From Mesorhizobium sp. B2-3-4 (lineage in GTDB: Bacteria; Pseudomonadota; Alphaproteobacteria; Rhizobiales; Rhizobiaceae), in assembly GCF_006442315.1 (NCBI RefSeq), contig NZ_VFVY01000008.1, positions 124,001 through 188,000 on the forward strand: a DNA stretch of 64,000 nucleotides, given 5' to 3'. Below are positions 25,921-35,488 of the stretch, piece by piece. The notes beneath the pieces are model-generated. The model had not been told where the DNA came from. It made no database searches and worked only from the letters and a program-made list of their open reading frames with translations. Position 1 is the first letter of the stretch; every line of letters begins with the position of its first letter. Made by a program: the position numbers and the translations under genes.

Positions 25921-27237
25921 TCAGCCGCCGAACATGCCGAGCAGCTTGTTCTTCAGCTTCGTCACCCGGCTCTCGTCGGCGTTCGCGGCCTGCGTTTCGG
26001 CGGGCTGGGCTTCCGCGGGAACGGCAATGGTCGCGGTGGCAACTGGAGCTTCCTTGGCGGCCTTGGCCGCTATCTTGGCCTGCTTGGCCGCTTCCTTTTC
26101 AGCAAGGGCCTGCGCCTTGGCGGCTTCCTTGGCTTGCTTGGCCGCCTCAATGGCAGCCAGCCTCTGTTCCTCGGCCTTCTTCTTGGCCGCGTTTTCGGCG
26201 TCGAGTGCCGCCATCTTGCGGCCCGCGGGCGAATCGATGCGGCCCATGCGCGCCGTTTCGGTCACCGAGCCATCGGAATTGAGCGAAGGGGGGTCGATCG
26301 GCACGCGCTCGCCACGCGCCCGGCGCTTGGACCAGTCGGAGACGATGCTGGCTTCCTTGATGCCGGCAATCGTCGGCTTGGGCGGCGGTACGCTGGCCTT
26401 CAGCGCGCTGGTGAAGGCCGCGTCATAGGTGCTCTGATAGGCGTTGTAGGCGCTTTTCAGCGAATCCGGCTGCGTCGTCGCCGGGCAGGGGCCGGTCGGA
26501 TCGAATGTCTGGCCGTCGGCGGCGACCTGGTTGAAGACGTAGCGCTTTTCGCAGACATCGACCTTCGGCGGCACCTTGGTGACCTCGAAATTGTCGTAGC
26601 CGACCTTCAGCATCTTCCAGAACTCATAGTTCGGGTCGTTGCGGTAGCGCGCCATGTTGGCGGCGGTCATGCGGAAGGGGAAGGCCTGGATCTGGAATTC
26701 GGTCTGGCCGCCCTGGAAGGCGTCGCGGCCGAACGCATAGATCTGCTCGATCTGCGCATCGGTCATCGAATAGCAGCCCGACGACGAGCAGGCGCCATGC
26801 ACCATCAGGTTCTGGCCGGTACGGCCATTGGCGCGGTCATAGGCGTTGGGGAAGCCGATGTTGAAGGACAGATGATAGTTCGAGCGCGGGTTCATCTGCG
26901 ATGGCCGCACCGTATAGAAGCCTTCCGGCGCCTGGCGGTCGCCTTCGGTGTATTTCGGTCCGAGCTTGCCCGACCATTTGCAGATGTCGTAGCTCGCCAC
27001 CATGTCGTAGCGGCCGTTGGTCTTGGCCTTCCAGATTTCGAGCTTGCCTTCTTCCTTGAAGATGCGCGCCATCACCGAGGAGGTGCGGATCATGCCCTTG
27101 GCCTTCATGTCGGCCAGAATCTTGTCGGGCAGCGGCTTGTTGGCTTCCGGCGCGAAATCCTTCATGGACGAATCATTGCAGCCGGCGATGGCTATCGAGG
27201 CGGCGATGACTCCTGTGCGGGCGAGCTTGGCGAACAT
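25921..27237 (-). CDS. L,D-transpeptidase lipoprotein with Ala/Lys-rich C-terminal tail
   Basis: Periplasmic YkuD-fold protein of the YafK/ErfK type, 438 residues from the start at 27237. A lipobox IAIAGC gives a lipidated Cys20. The catalytic motif is HGACSSSGCYSM with His147 and Cys155. The last 120 residues form a charged, Ala/Lys/Glu-rich coiled-coil segment followed by a Pro/Ala-rich end, unusual beside the compact catalytic domain and possibly a peptidoglycan or envelope tether. The ATG at 27306 adds 23 residues that would bury the signal, so I reject it. The role, 3-3 crosslinking or protein attachment, is open. Confidence 0.85.
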   Translation of the reverse strand: MFAKLARTGVIAASIAIAGCNDSSMKDFAPEANKPLPDKILADMKAKGMIRTSSVMARIFKEEGKLEIWKAKTNGRYDMVASYDICKWSGKLGPKYTEGDRQAPEGFYTVRPSQMNPRSNYHLSFNIGFPNAYDRANGRTGQNLMVHGACSSSGCYSMTDAQIEQIYAFGRDAFQGGQTEFQIQAFPFRMTAANMARYRNDPNYEFWKMLKVGYDNFEVTKVPPKVDVCEKRYVFNQVAADGQTFDPTGPCPATTQPDSLKSAYNAYQSTYDAAFTSALKASVPPPKPTIAGIKEASIVSDWSKRRARGERVPIDPPSLNSDGSVTETARMGRIDSPAGRKMAALDAENAAKKKAEEQRLAAIEAAKQAKEAAKAQALAEKEAAKQAKIAAKAAKEAPVATATIAVPAEAQPAETQAANADESRVTKLKNKLLGMFGG

Positions 27238-27475
27238 GAATACGGCTATGTCTTTCCTTCGAGCCCATGGCTTGAAAACAGCCGGACCCGCATGCTGAAC
27301 ACCCACGGACCGTAAGCCCGTTAACCTTGAAAATTCCTTACCGCAAGCCCTGGCCAGCCCGTCGCGGCCATTTCATTGACCCGAATGGGGCGGCATTTTT
27401 GTGGCGAAATTGCTCATTGCCGCCACATTGGCGCGAACAGGCGGCTCGGGAAGGTGCCGCCGCACCGCCATGGGC

Positions 27476-28426
27476 TCAGAGGCTGCGGCCCATCGCCAGG
27501 TATTTCTCGCGGCGCTGTTCGCGGAAATCGGTGTTGGCGCCGGCGAATTCCTTCATCGTCTTGGCGATGAGGTCGCCGGTCGCGGCAATCACCGTTTCGG
27601 GCGCGCGCTGGGCGCCGCCCATCGGCTCGGGGATGATGGCGTCGATGATCTTCAGTTCCAGCAAATCCTGAGCGGTGATCTTCATGTTGGTCGCCGCGTC
27701 CTTGGAGCGCGTCGTGTCGCGCCACAGGATGGAGGCGGCGCCCTCGGGCGAAATCACCGAATAGATGGCGTGCTCGAGCATGTAGACGCGATTGGCGGTG
27801 GCGATGGCGATGGCGCCACCCGAACCGCCTTCACCAATGACCACCGAGATCGATGGCACCTTGAGCGCCAGGCAGGCCGACGTCGAACGGGCGATGGCTT
27901 CGGCCTGGCCGCGCTCCTCGGCGCCGACGCCGGGATAGGCGCCCGCCGTGTCGACCAGGGTCAGAAGCGGGATCTTGAAACGGTCGGCAAGCTCCATCAG
28001 CCGCACCGCCTTTCGGTAGCCTTCGGGGCGCACCGAACCGAAATTGTGTTTCAGCCGGCTTGCCGTGTCGGAACCTTTTTCCTGGCCCAGGATCGCCACC
28101 GGCTCACCGCGGAAACGGGCAAAGCCGCCGACGATCGCCTGGTCCTCGCCGAAATTGCGGTCGCCGGCGAGCGGCGTGAAATCGCTGAACAGGCCCTTGA
28201 TGTAGTCGACGCAATGCGGCCGGTCGGAATGGCGCGCCACCTGCACCTTCTGCCACGGCGTCAGCGCCTTGTAGAGCTCGCGCAGCGCATCGCGCGAACG
28301 CTTCTCCAGCCTGGTGATCTCGTCGGCGACATCGACCGCCTCGCCGTTCTCGGCAAGCTTCTTGAGCTCGAGGATCTTGAGCTCAAGATCCTGCACCGGC
28401 TTTTCGAAATCGAGGTAATTGTACAT
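27476..28426 (-). CDS. accA: Acetyl-CoA carboxylase carboxyltransferase subunit alpha
   Basis: Alpha subunit of the carboxyltransferase that moves CO2 from biotin to acetyl-CoA, the first step of fatty acid synthesis. It has 316 residues from the start at 28426 (MYNYLDFEKP), the usual length. Conserved parts are the N-terminal helical region, PEGYRKAVRLMELADRF, LVDTAGAYPG and IGEGGSGGAIAI, the oxyanion and biotin-side loops. An ATG 54 bases upstream (28480) adds a non-conserved stretch. It lies about 100 bases downstream of xerD on the same strand. Confidence 0.97.
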   Translation of the reverse strand: MYNYLDFEKPVQDLELKILELKKLAENGEAVDVADEITRLEKRSRDALRELYKALTPWQKVQVARHSDRPHCVDYIKGLFSDFTPLAGDRNFGEDQAIVGGFARFRGEPVAILGQEKGSDTASRLKHNFGSVRPEGYRKAVRLMELADRFKIPLLTLVDTAGAYPGVGAEERGQAEAIARSTSACLALKVPSISVVIGEGGSGGAIAIATANRVYMLEHAIYSVISPEGAASILWRDTTRSKDAATNMKITAQDLLELKIIDAIIPEPMGGAQRAPETVIAATGDLIAKTMKEFAGANTDFREQRREKYLAMGRSL

Positions 28427-28524
28427 GCTTGAGCGGACCGATGCGTCGGAAGGCAAGGACTGCGGAACCCTTGAAACCAAGGCTCCGGGCGGTGAAATGT
28501 CGTCCTCACATAGCGATATGAGGC

Positions 28525-29445
28525 CTAGTCGGCAAGCGGATGATGATCGTTGACCAGCCGCACCAGCCGCTCTTCCAGCACATGCGTGTAAATCTGTGTC
28601 GTCGATATGTCGGCATGGCCGAGCAGTTGCTGCACGGCCCTGAGATCGGCTCCGTTCTGCAGGAGATGGCTGGCAAAAGCGTGGCGCAGCACGTGCGGCG
28701 AGATCTTGGCCGAGGCGATGCCGGCGCGCGCAGCCAATCCCTTCAGGTCGCGGGCAAAGACCTGGCGCGAGAGGTAGCCGCTGTCGGATGCCGCAGGAAA
28801 CAGGAACGGGCTGTCGGCCAAGGCCGGAGCCGCGGCGCGGGCGGCCAGCCAGGCGCGCATGGCCGTGCGCGCCTTGGCCGAAAGCGGCACCATGCGCTCC
28901 TTGTCGCCCTTGCCGCGCACCATGAAGAAACGGTCGTCGCGCTGGGCCACCGTCACAGGCAGCCCAACCAGTTCTGAAACGCGCAGTCCCGTGGCATAGA
29001 GCACCTCGACCAGCGCGTGCAGGCGCAAGGCCGCCAGCCCGTCGGCGTGGCCGAGGCCGGCATCGCCGGCTTCCCGCGCCGCGCGGTCGATCAGCCGGCC
29101 GGTGTCGGCCTCGCTCATCGTCTTGGGCAGCGGACGTCCCTTTTTCGGACTGTCCAGCGTGCCGGTCGGATCGTCGCCGCGCAGGCCCTCGGCATAGAGG
29201 AACTTGAAGAACTGACGAATCGCCGACAGTTTGCGCGCCTGCGAGGTCGGCGCGAAGCCGCGAGCGGCGATGTCGTCGAGATAGGCCCTGATATCGGCGG
29301 CGGTCGCACCGGCGAGCCCGCCATCGATCCCGCTCGAAGCGTCTTCGAGGTCGCGGCGATAGGAGGACAGCGTGTTGTCGGCCGCGCCCCGCTCGGCGCT
29401 CATCATTTCCAGGAAGGCCTCGATGCGGGCGGCGCTGTTCATCAA
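28525..29445 (-). CDS. xerD: Tyrosine recombinase XerD
   Basis: Site-specific recombinase that resolves chromosome dimers at dif with XerC. It has 306 residues, the family length. An N-terminal SAM-like DNA-binding domain spans 1-100. The catalytic set is complete: Arg155 (TGLRVSEL), Lys179 (GKGDKER), His251/Arg254 (HVLRHAF), His277 and Tyr286 (STTQIYTHV). Housekeeping context beside accA and aroK-aroB argues against an integrase of a mobile element. The start could be either of two adjacent ATGs. Confidence 0.95.
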   Translation of the reverse strand: MMNSAARIEAFLEMMSAERGAADNTLSSYRRDLEDASSGIDGGLAGATAADIRAYLDDIAARGFAPTSQARKLSAIRQFFKFLYAEGLRGDDPTGTLDSPKKGRPLPKTMSEADTGRLIDRAAREAGDAGLGHADGLAALRLHALVEVLYATGLRVSELVGLPVTVAQRDDRFFMVRGKGDKERMVPLSAKARTAMRAWLAARAAAPALADSPFLFPAASDSGYLSRQVFARDLKGLAARAGIASAKISPHVLRHAFASHLLQNGADLRAVQQLLGHADISTTQIYTHVLEERLVRLVNDHHPLAD

Positions 29446-29461
29446 AGCTTCGCTTCCGGGG

Positions 29462-29614
29462 TCAGTTCTTTTTGGGGTTCAGCTTTTCCTGGGGGATGCG
29501 CACGCTCATCTCGGCTTTCTTCGGCTCGACGAACATCACCAGCGCGAACATCGTACCATAGGCAATGCCGGCCAGAATCGCTGCTATCACGACAAAGCGA
29601 AACAGTGTCGGCAT
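29462..29614 (-). CDS. Small single-span membrane protein
   Basis: A 50-residue protein with one membrane helix ([27 protein letters not shown], residues 3-28) and a short basic tail ending NPKKN. Similar short proteins lie beside xerD/aroK in rhizobia, but no function is known to me. I chose the ATG at 29614, which has GAGCGAGAA upstream; the longer frame from 29725 adds 37 residues without the look of a conserved protein. It is divergent from aroK and 16 bases upstream of xerD. Confidence 0.7.
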   Translation of the reverse strand: MPTLFRFVVIAAILAGIAYGTMFALVMFVEPKKAEMSVRIPQEKLNPKKN

Positions 29615-29766
29615 CAATTCTCGCTCGTCTTCTTGTTCTGCGTTTCCAAACCCTGTGCCCTTATGGGACGCCAATCCGGCCAATTCAAGGAAGAAGCAGG
29701 CCCCTGTTAGCAACTTCTGATGCAAGCGCCCTTCCGCTCATATCGGACCCAGCGCGCTCGCCACGC

Positions 29767-29795
29767 TTGACGCAAACCAGCTTTTCATGTCGATA
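29767..29795 (+). promoter_or_regulatory. Candidate promoter for aroK-aroB
   Basis: A -35 TTGACG (29767-29772) and a -10 TCGATA (29790-29795) are separated by 17 bases and end 29 bases before the aroK ATG. This is a good alphaproteobacterial housekeeping promoter by spacing and -35 sequence. Inferred from consensus. Confidence 0.45.
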
Positions 29796-29824
29796 CGCCG
29801 GCAAAGAGGGCCCAATAACAGCTG

Positions 29825-30436
29825 ATGAACGCGCTACAGGCAAATCCTCCAGGCGAGACCCATGCCGCGCTGCTTGGCCAGCTGGGCGGCAGGTCCATCG
29901 TCTTTGTCGGCCTGATGGGCGCCGGCAAGACCGCGATCGGCCGCAAGGTGTCGGCGATGCTTTCGCTGCCCTTCGTGGACAGCGACCAGGAGATCGAAAG
30001 CGTTTCGCGCATGACGGTCCCGGAACTGTTCGAGCGCTATGGCGAAAGCGAGTTCAGGGCTCTCGAGCAGCGCGTCATCCTGCGCGTTCTGGAAAACGGC
30101 CCGCAGGTGCTGTCGACAGGTGGCGGCGCCTTCATGAACGCGCAGACGCGCGAGGCCGTCGCCGCCCATGGCATCTCGGTCTGGCTGAAGGCGGAACTCG
30201 ACCTTCTGATGGACCGCGTTTCGAAAAAGCAGAACCGGCCACTGCTCAAAAGCGCCGATCCCCGCGCCGTTCTGGAACGGCTGATGGGCGAGCGCTATCC
30301 GGTCTATGCAACGGCTGACGTCACCGTGCCGACCCGCGACGAGCGCAAGGAAGTCATTGCGGCCGAAGTGCTGTCAGCGCTCTGCCGGCATTTCGGCATT
30401 GACGAGATCGCGGCGGCCGGCGAGGTCGAATCGTGA
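29825..30436 (+). CDS. aroK: Shikimate kinase
   Basis: Phosphorylates shikimate at the 3-hydroxyl, the fifth step of the chorismate pathway. It has 203 residues, with about 20 extra at the N-terminus relative to the E. coli enzyme. The P-loop [11 protein letters not shown] spans 29-39. Shikimate-binding [16 protein letters not shown] and the lid arginine in KQNRPLL are all present. The stop overlaps the GTG of aroB, so the two are translationally coupled. Confidence 0.97.
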   Translation: MNALQANPPGETHAALLGQLGGRSIVFVGLMGAGKTAIGRKVSAMLSLPFVDSDQEIESVSRMTVPELFERYGESEFRALEQRVILRVLENGPQVLSTGGGAFMNAQTREAVAAHGISVWLKAELDLLMDRVSKKQNRPLLKSADPRAVLERLMGERYPVYATADVTVPTRDERKEVIAAEVLSALCRHFGIDEIAAAGEVES

Positions 30437-31569
30437 GCGCGGATCAGCCTGTCACCGTCGAAGTCGGCCTCGGCGACCGGGCCTACGACATATTGATCGG
30501 CCCGGGCCTGCTGGCGCGCGCCGGCGCGGATATTTCACGCCGGCTGCCCGGCACGCGGGCCGCCGTCGTCACCGACGAGAATGTCGCCGCAGCGCATCTC
30601 GATACGCTGCGGGCCGGGCTTGAGAGGGGCAGCATCCAGCCTGCGATCATCACCATGCCGCCGGGCGAGAAGACCAAGAGCTTTGCCCATCTCGAAGAGG
30701 TGGTCGACGGCGTGCTGGCGGCGAAGCTGGAGCGCGGCGATGTCGTCATCGCCTTCGGCGGCGGCGTCATCGGCGACCTGACCGGCTTTGCCGCAGGCAT
30801 CGTGCGGCGCGGCATGAACTTCGTGCAGATCCCGACCTCGCTTCTGGCGCAGGTCGATTCTTCGGTCGGCGGCAAGACCGGCATCAACAGCCCGCGCGGC
30901 AAGAATCTCGTCGGCGTCTTTCATCAACCCAAATTGGTCCTGGCCGACACCGGGGTACTCGACACGCTGCCTATCCGCGAGTTCCGCGCCGGCTATGCCG
31001 AGCTTGCCAAATACGGGCTGATTGACCGGCCCGATTTCTTTGCCTGGCTCGAAGCGAACTGGGAAAAGGTGTTCTCCGGCGGCGAGGAGCGGGCTGAGGC
31101 GATTGCCGAGGCCTGCCGGGCCAAGGCCGATGTCGTCGCCCGCGACGAGTTCGAGACCGGCGACCGAGCGCTGCTCAACCTTGGCCATACGTTCGGCCAT
31201 GCGCTGGAGGCCGCCACGCAGTATGACGGCGCCCGGCTCGTCCATGGCGAAGGGGTGGCGATCGGCATGGCGCTGGCGCACCGGTTCTCGTCACGGCTCA
31301 ACCTCGCCAGTCCCGACGACGCTGCGCGGGTCGAGGCGCATCTGCGCGACGTCGGCCTGCCGTGGCGAATGGCCGACATTCCGGGCGACCTTCCCGACGC
31401 CGATGCGCTGCTTGGCTTCATCACGCAGGACAAGAAAGTGTCGCGCGGCGCGCTGACCTTCATCCTGACACGCGGCATCGGCCAGTCCTTCATCGCCAAG
31501 GACGTGCCGGCGTCGGAAGTGCTGTCGTTCCTCAAGGATAATCATCCAGCCAGCCGGAAAGCCGGCTGA
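30433..31569 (+). CDS. aroB: 3-dehydroquinate synthase
   Basis: Zinc- and NAD-dependent cyclisation of DAHP to 3-dehydroquinate. It has 378 residues. NAD-binding [33 protein letters not shown], the metal site [12 protein letters not shown] and a further histidine ([11 protein letters not shown]) are all present. The GTG start overlaps the aroK stop, and the CorC-like gene begins one base after its own stop. The three genes therefore form one unit, common in Rhizobiales. Confidence 0.97.
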   Translation: MSADQPVTVEVGLGDRAYDILIGPGLLARAGADISRRLPGTRAAVVTDENVAAAHLDTLRAGLERGSIQPAIITMPPGEKTKSFAHLEEVVDGVLAAKLERGDVVIAFGGGVIGDLTGFAAGIVRRGMNFVQIPTSLLAQVDSSVGGKTGINSPRGKNLVGVFHQPKLVLADTGVLDTLPIREFRAGYAELAKYGLIDRPDFFAWLEANWEKVFSGGEERAEAIAEACRAKADVVARDEFETGDRALLNLGHTFGHALEAATQYDGARLVHGEGVAIGMALAHRFSSRLNLASPDDAARVEAHLRDVGLPWRMADIPGDLPDADALLGFITQDKKVSRGALTFILTRGIGQSFIAKDVPASEVLSFLKDNHPASRKAG

Positions 31570-31570
31570 C

Positions 31571-32467
31571 ATGACCAACGAACTGGGCTGGATCGTCGTC
31601 GCTGTCCTCGCCGCGCTGATCCTGCTGGCCATCGTGTTGCGCACACGATTGCTCGGCCTATTCGGCTATGAGCTGTCGCGCATCGAGCCGCAGCGCTCCA
31701 GCCAGGACGAGCTGCGCGGCGCGGTCGACGATTTCCGCCGCGACGGTCAGGTGGTGCGCGAGGACCGCGACCGCATCGGCGGCCTGTTCGACCTCGAGGA
31801 GCTCGAAGTCTCCGACGTGATGGTCCACCGCACCAATATGCGCTCGGTCAACGCCGACAACGCGCCCGAAGCAGTGGTGCGCGAGATCCTGCAGAGCCCG
31901 CACACCCGCATGCCGCTCTGGAAAGGCTCGCTCGACAACATCGTCGGGGTGCTGCATGCCAAGGATCTGCTGCGCGCGCTGAACGAGGTCGGCAACGATT
32001 TCTCGCAAATCGACGTGATGAAGGTCGCCTCGAAACCCTGGTTCGTGCCCGACACCACCACCTTGCAGGAACAGCTCAACGCCTTCCTGCGCCGCAAGGC
32101 GCATTTCGCCATCGTCGTCGACGAATATGGCGAGGTCGAAGGGCTGGTGACGCTGGAGGACATTATCGAGGAGATCGTCGGCGAGATTGCCGACGAGCAC
32201 GATGTCGACATCCAGGGCGTCAAGCAGGAGGCCGATGGCTCCGTCGTCGTCGACGGCACGGTGCCGATCCGCGACCTCAACCGGGCGCTCGACTGGAACC
32301 TGCCCGACGAGGAGGCGACCACGATCGCCGGCCTCGTCATCCATGAAGCCCAATCGATTCCCGAGGAAAAGCAGGCCTTTACGTTCCACGGCAAGCGCTT
32401 CGTCGTCATGAAACGCGACAAGAACCGGATTGCCAGGGTCAGGATCAGGCCGGCCGGCGGCAGTTAG
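31571..32467 (+). CDS. CorC/HlyC-like CBS-domain protein lacking the CNNM membrane core
   Basis: Rhizobial CorC/HlyC proteins at this locus are about 430 residues: an N-terminal DUF21/CNNM membrane domain of three or four helices, two CBS domains and a CorC_HlyC domain. Here 298 residues remain. The usual opening (TNELGWIVVAVLAALILL) runs directly, without frameshift, into what resembles the end of the membrane domain (LRTRLLGLFGYELS). The CBS pair (about 72-200) and the CorC domain (about 210-295) are intact, as is the start one base after aroB. It keeps one membrane helix and cannot form the transport core seen in CNNM structures. It looks like an in-frame loss of about 135 residues. The comparison length is from memory. 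Confidence 0.8.
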   Translation: MTNELGWIVVAVLAALILLAIVLRTRLLGLFGYELSRIEPQRSSQDELRGAVDDFRRDGQVVREDRDRIGGLFDLEELEVSDVMVHRTNMRSVNADNAPEAVVREILQSPHTRMPLWKGSLDNIVGVLHAKDLLRALNEVGNDFSQIDVMKVASKPWFVPDTTTLQEQLNAFLRRKAHFAIVVDEYGEVEGLVTLEDIIEEIVGEIADEHDVDIQGVKQEADGSVVVDGTVPIRDLNRALDWNLPDEEATTIAGLVIHEAQSIPEEKQAFTFHGKRFVVMKRDKNRIARVRIRPAGGS

Positions 32468-32527
32468 AGCCGGCGCCTTACCAATCCTTCACTGGAACTG
32501 TCGCTGGCCCGGATGCATTCTTGGCCA

Positions 32528-33331
32528 ATGACGATCGATCGGCGAACTTTGCTCCTGGCTTCGATGGCCGCCCTGTTGCCCGCTGGCACGCTGGCGGCGC
32601 GCGACAAGCCGTCGCCCGCCACCTTCGACTATGGACCGGCCAAGCTCGACATCTACGCGCCCGATGGCGCAAGAGACCTGCCTGTCGTCTTCTTCGTCCA
32701 TGGCGGCGCCTGGCGGCTCGGCAAACGCAGCCAGGTGGGGGCCAAGCCAACCTTCCTGCTTGCCAACGGCTTCTGCTTCGTCTCCATCGACTACCGTATG
32801 CTGCCGCAGGCGGATGTCGCCACCCAGGCGGACGACGTCGAAAAGGCCTATGCCTATGTCAGGGCCAACATCGTCCAACATGGCGGCGACCCCAACCGCA
32901 TCGTCGGCATGGGCCATTCGGCCGGCTGCCACCTGATTGCCCTGACCGGCATGCGTGGCGGGTTGCCTGGCGTTGCCGGACTGCTGCTCGACGACACCAG
33001 GGCCTATGACCTCGCGGCGCTCGCCAGGAATGGCGGCATGGTGCGGGCCTATGCGCGGGTTTTTTCGGATCCTTCGCAATGGGCGGCGCTTTCGCCAGCC
33101 AGTTATGTGGACGGCGGCAAGCATCCGCCAACCTTCATCGCCTATTCCCGCGCCGACGGTCGCGGGGAGCAGTCGACGGCCTTTGCCCAGCGCCTGCGCG
33201 CCACAGGCACCGAAGTGACGTTGTTCGACGGCAGCGCCTATACGCATATGTCCATCAACCGCAATTTCGGCGAGGACGGCGATGCGCTGACCGCCGCGGC
33301 GCTGACGTTTCTGAAGTCGACCATGGGTTGA
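32528..33331 (+). CDS. Exported alpha/beta hydrolase, BD-FAE/esterase type
   Basis: A 267-residue hydrolase with an N-terminal signal-like stretch (RRTLLLASMAALLPAGTLAA). The oxyanion motif HGGAW starts at His58, and the nucleophile elbow GHSAG has Ser131. The late acid/base pair is plausible at a DG.. Asp and at SAYTHMSI (His). DYRMLPQA after the HGG motif is typical of the esterase/lipase HSL-like and BD-FAE groups. I chose the ATG at 32528; the one at 32513 adds five residues. Substrate unknown. Confidence 0.85.
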   Translation: MTIDRRTLLLASMAALLPAGTLAARDKPSPATFDYGPAKLDIYAPDGARDLPVVFFVHGGAWRLGKRSQVGAKPTFLLANGFCFVSIDYRMLPQADVATQADDVEKAYAYVRANIVQHGGDPNRIVGMGHSAGCHLIALTGMRGGLPGVAGLLLDDTRAYDLAALARNGGMVRAYARVFSDPSQWAALSPASYVDGGKHPPTFIAYSRADGRGEQSTAFAQRLRATGTEVTLFDGSAYTHMSINRNFGEDGDALTAAALTFLKSTMG

Positions 33332-33442
33332 CCCCGCCGACCTCCGTCCATCCACGGCTGGATCATGCCAAAAGCGGCGGCGGGATATTGCCGTGAGGAC
33401 ATCGGCAGGTGCAATTGCTCTTCATCAACGGAGAAAATTTGC

Positions 33443-34993
33443 ATGAATGGCGCCGATGTCCTGTGTGACGTGCTGCTGGCCAATGACGTCAAGGTCTGCT
33501 TCGCCAATCCCGGCACTTCGGAGATGCATTTCGTTGCAGCGCTCGACCGCAAACCGGAGATGCGTTGCGTGCTCGGCCTGTTCGAGGGCGTGGTGACGGG
33601 GGCGGCCGACGGTTATGCGCGCATGACCGACCATCCCGCTGCGACATTGCTGCATACCGGGCCGGGTCTCGCCAATGGTCTCGCCAACATGCACAACGCC
33701 CGGCGGGCCAGAAGCCCGATGATCAACATCGTCGGCGATCACGCGTCTTATCACCTGCCGCTCGACGCGCCGCTGACCAGCGACATCGAGGGCCTGGCTG
33801 CGCCGATGTCTAGCTTCGTGCGCCGGATCGAAGGAGCGGCCGACGTGCAGCCGGCGACGGAGGCGGCGTTTCGCGCCTCGCTGACGCCGCCCGGCGTCAC
33901 CACGCTGATCCTGCCGGCAGACGCGGCCTGGGGCGACGCCACGCCGGTCTCGCCCGGCAAGGTCGTGCTTTCGCCTCTCTCTATCGACAGGGATGCCGTG
34001 CGCGCGGTGGCCGCCGCGATCCGTGCCGCGCCCGGCCGTGTCGGCATGATCGTTCGCGAGAAGGCCGCGCGCGCCGACGCGCTGGAGATTGCCGGCCAGA
34101 TTTCGACGGCCTGCGATGTCAGGCTGTTCAGCGAGGTGCTGATCGCACGCATGCAGCGAGGGCGCGGGCGGGTCGCGCCGACGCGCATCCCCTATCCGGT
34201 CGACGCGGCGACGGCGATGCTCAGGGATATCGATGTGCTGGTGCTGGTTGGCGGAAAGGAGCCGGTCGCCTTCTTTGCCTATCCGGGAAAGCCGGGACGG
34301 CTTGTGCGTGACGACTGCCAGGTGCTGACGCTCGCCGCCCATGGGCAGGATCTGTATGCGGCGCTGGACGCGCTTCGCGATGAGCTTGGCATCATGCCGT
34401 CGCAACGGACGGTGTTTGCGAGCGCTTTTCCCGACGAACCAACGCCGAGCGGCCGGCTGACGGAAGAAGCAATTGCCTTGTCCGTCGCGAGAAAACTGCC
34501 GGCCGACGCGATCGTCTGCGACGAGGCCGTCACTTCGGCGCGGCGATTCTTCGCGCTGTCGGCCTTTGCCGCGCCACACGACTACATGATGGGTACCGGC
34601 GGATCGATCGGCGGCGGCATCCCGCTGGCGACGGGTGCTGCGATCGCCTGTCCCGGCCGCAAGGTGATCAATCTGGAGGCCGACGGCAGCGGCATGTACA
34701 CGGTACAGGGCCTGTGGACGCAGGCGCGGGAAAATCTCGACGTGGTGACGATCGTCTTTTCCAACCGCACCTACGCGATCCTGCATGGCGAAATGCGCAA
34801 TGTCGGGGTCAACGCGATCGGCGAGAACGCCAGGCGCATGCTCGATCTCGACAATCCGGCGCTGGACTGGGTGGCGCTGGCCAAGGGAATGGGCGTGGAA
34901 GCGGCCCGCGCCGACACATGCGAGCGGTTCGATGCCTTGCTCGATGCTGCCTTGTCTCGCCCGGGCCCGTTCCTGATCGAGGCGGTGATCTGA
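33443..34993 (+). CDS. Thiamine-diphosphate enzyme, acetolactate synthase large-subunit-like
   Basis: A 516-residue ThDP enzyme. The N-terminal domain has the catalytic Glu48 in LGLFEGVVTGAADGYAR and GPGLANGLANMHNA. The C-terminal ThDP motif is EADGSGMYTVQGLW...FSNRTYAI, with EADGS in place of the usual GDG. The FAD-binding middle domain of true acetolactate synthases is weak. No small subunit (ilvH) follows, so a biosynthetic role is unlikely; a benzoylformate/oxalyl-CoA-decarboxylase-like or catabolic role is as possible. GGAGAAAATTTGC before 33443 decides the start over 33365. Confidence 0.8.
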   Translation: MNGADVLCDVLLANDVKVCFANPGTSEMHFVAALDRKPEMRCVLGLFEGVVTGAADGYARMTDHPAATLLHTGPGLANGLANMHNARRARSPMINIVGDHASYHLPLDAPLTSDIEGLAAPMSSFVRRIEGAADVQPATEAAFRASLTPPGVTTLILPADAAWGDATPVSPGKVVLSPLSIDRDAVRAVAAAIRAAPGRVGMIVREKAARADALEIAGQISTACDVRLFSEVLIARMQRGRGRVAPTRIPYPVDAATAMLRDIDVLVLVGGKEPVAFFAYPGKPGRLVRDDCQVLTLAAHGQDLYAALDALRDELGIMPSQRTVFASAFPDEPTPSGRLTEEAIALSVARKLPADAIVCDEAVTSARRFFALSAFAAPHDYMMGTGGSIGGGIPLATGAAIACPGRKVINLEADGSGMYTVQGLWTQARENLDVVTIVFSNRTYAILHGEMRNVGVNAIGENARRMLDLDNPALDWVALAKGMGVEAARADTCERFDALLDAALSRPGPFLIEAVI

Positions 34994-35003
34994 GCGCTGG
35001 CTT

Positions 35004-35312
35004 TTACCAGCGCGTCTGTTCGCCCGGTGCCGCCGGTTCGATCGCGAGAGCATGCACGCCGGCCTTCAATTCGTCGGCCAGCAATTCGTTGACGGCGCGA
35101 TGGCGCTCGATGCGGCTCATGCCGGCAAAATTCGGCGAGACGATGCGGACGCGGAAATGCGTCTCCCCGGTGCCGTCGAATTCGGCGTGATGGTCTGACT
35201 CCACGTGATGATGGCCGGCGTGGAGGTGGCTTTCGTTGATGATGACCAGCCGGTCCGGCGAGAATGCCCTGTTGAGCTTGTCTTCCATGGTCGTCTGTAT
35301 GGACATCGCCAT
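35004..35312 (-). CDS. BolA-family protein
   Basis: A 102-residue small regulator or iron-sulfur trafficking partner of monothiol glutaredoxin. The BolA fold motifs are NESHLHAGHHHVES (His-rich loop), FRVRIVSPNFAGMSRIERHRAVNELLADEL and VHALAIEP near the C-terminus. There is no Cys in the loop, the H-type variant of the family. It is convergent with the ThDP enzyme gene (10-base gap) and divergent from the J-domain gene. Confidence 0.93.
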   Translation of the reverse strand: MAMSIQTTMEDKLNRAFSPDRLVIINESHLHAGHHHVESDHHAEFDGTGETHFRVRIVSPNFAGMSRIERHRAVNELLADELKAGVHALAIEPAAPGEQTRW

Positions 35313-35488
35313 CTCCCTTCACCACATATGCCAGACGCGTGAGCTGTGAAAGCCGGAAATCGGTTTCACAAGGGGCTCTCACCGCGCAACAAAATCCACC
35401 AGTCGCCCGCTTTATGCCGCGATTCAGCGGTTAGGGCGATGATCGTGAAAATGTCAATTCTTGTTTCGCATCTGCGAACGCCCCATAA

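Noticed and set aside
28525..29445. The tyrosine recombinase as a mobile-element integrase
   Set aside because: Length, motif set and housekeeping neighbours fit XerD; no att-like repeats lie at the single tRNA of the window.
33425..35053. A 542-residue minus-strand frame across the ThDP enzyme
   Set aside because: Antisense to a protein with recognisable motifs; the product is Arg/His/Gly-rich and unlike any family.
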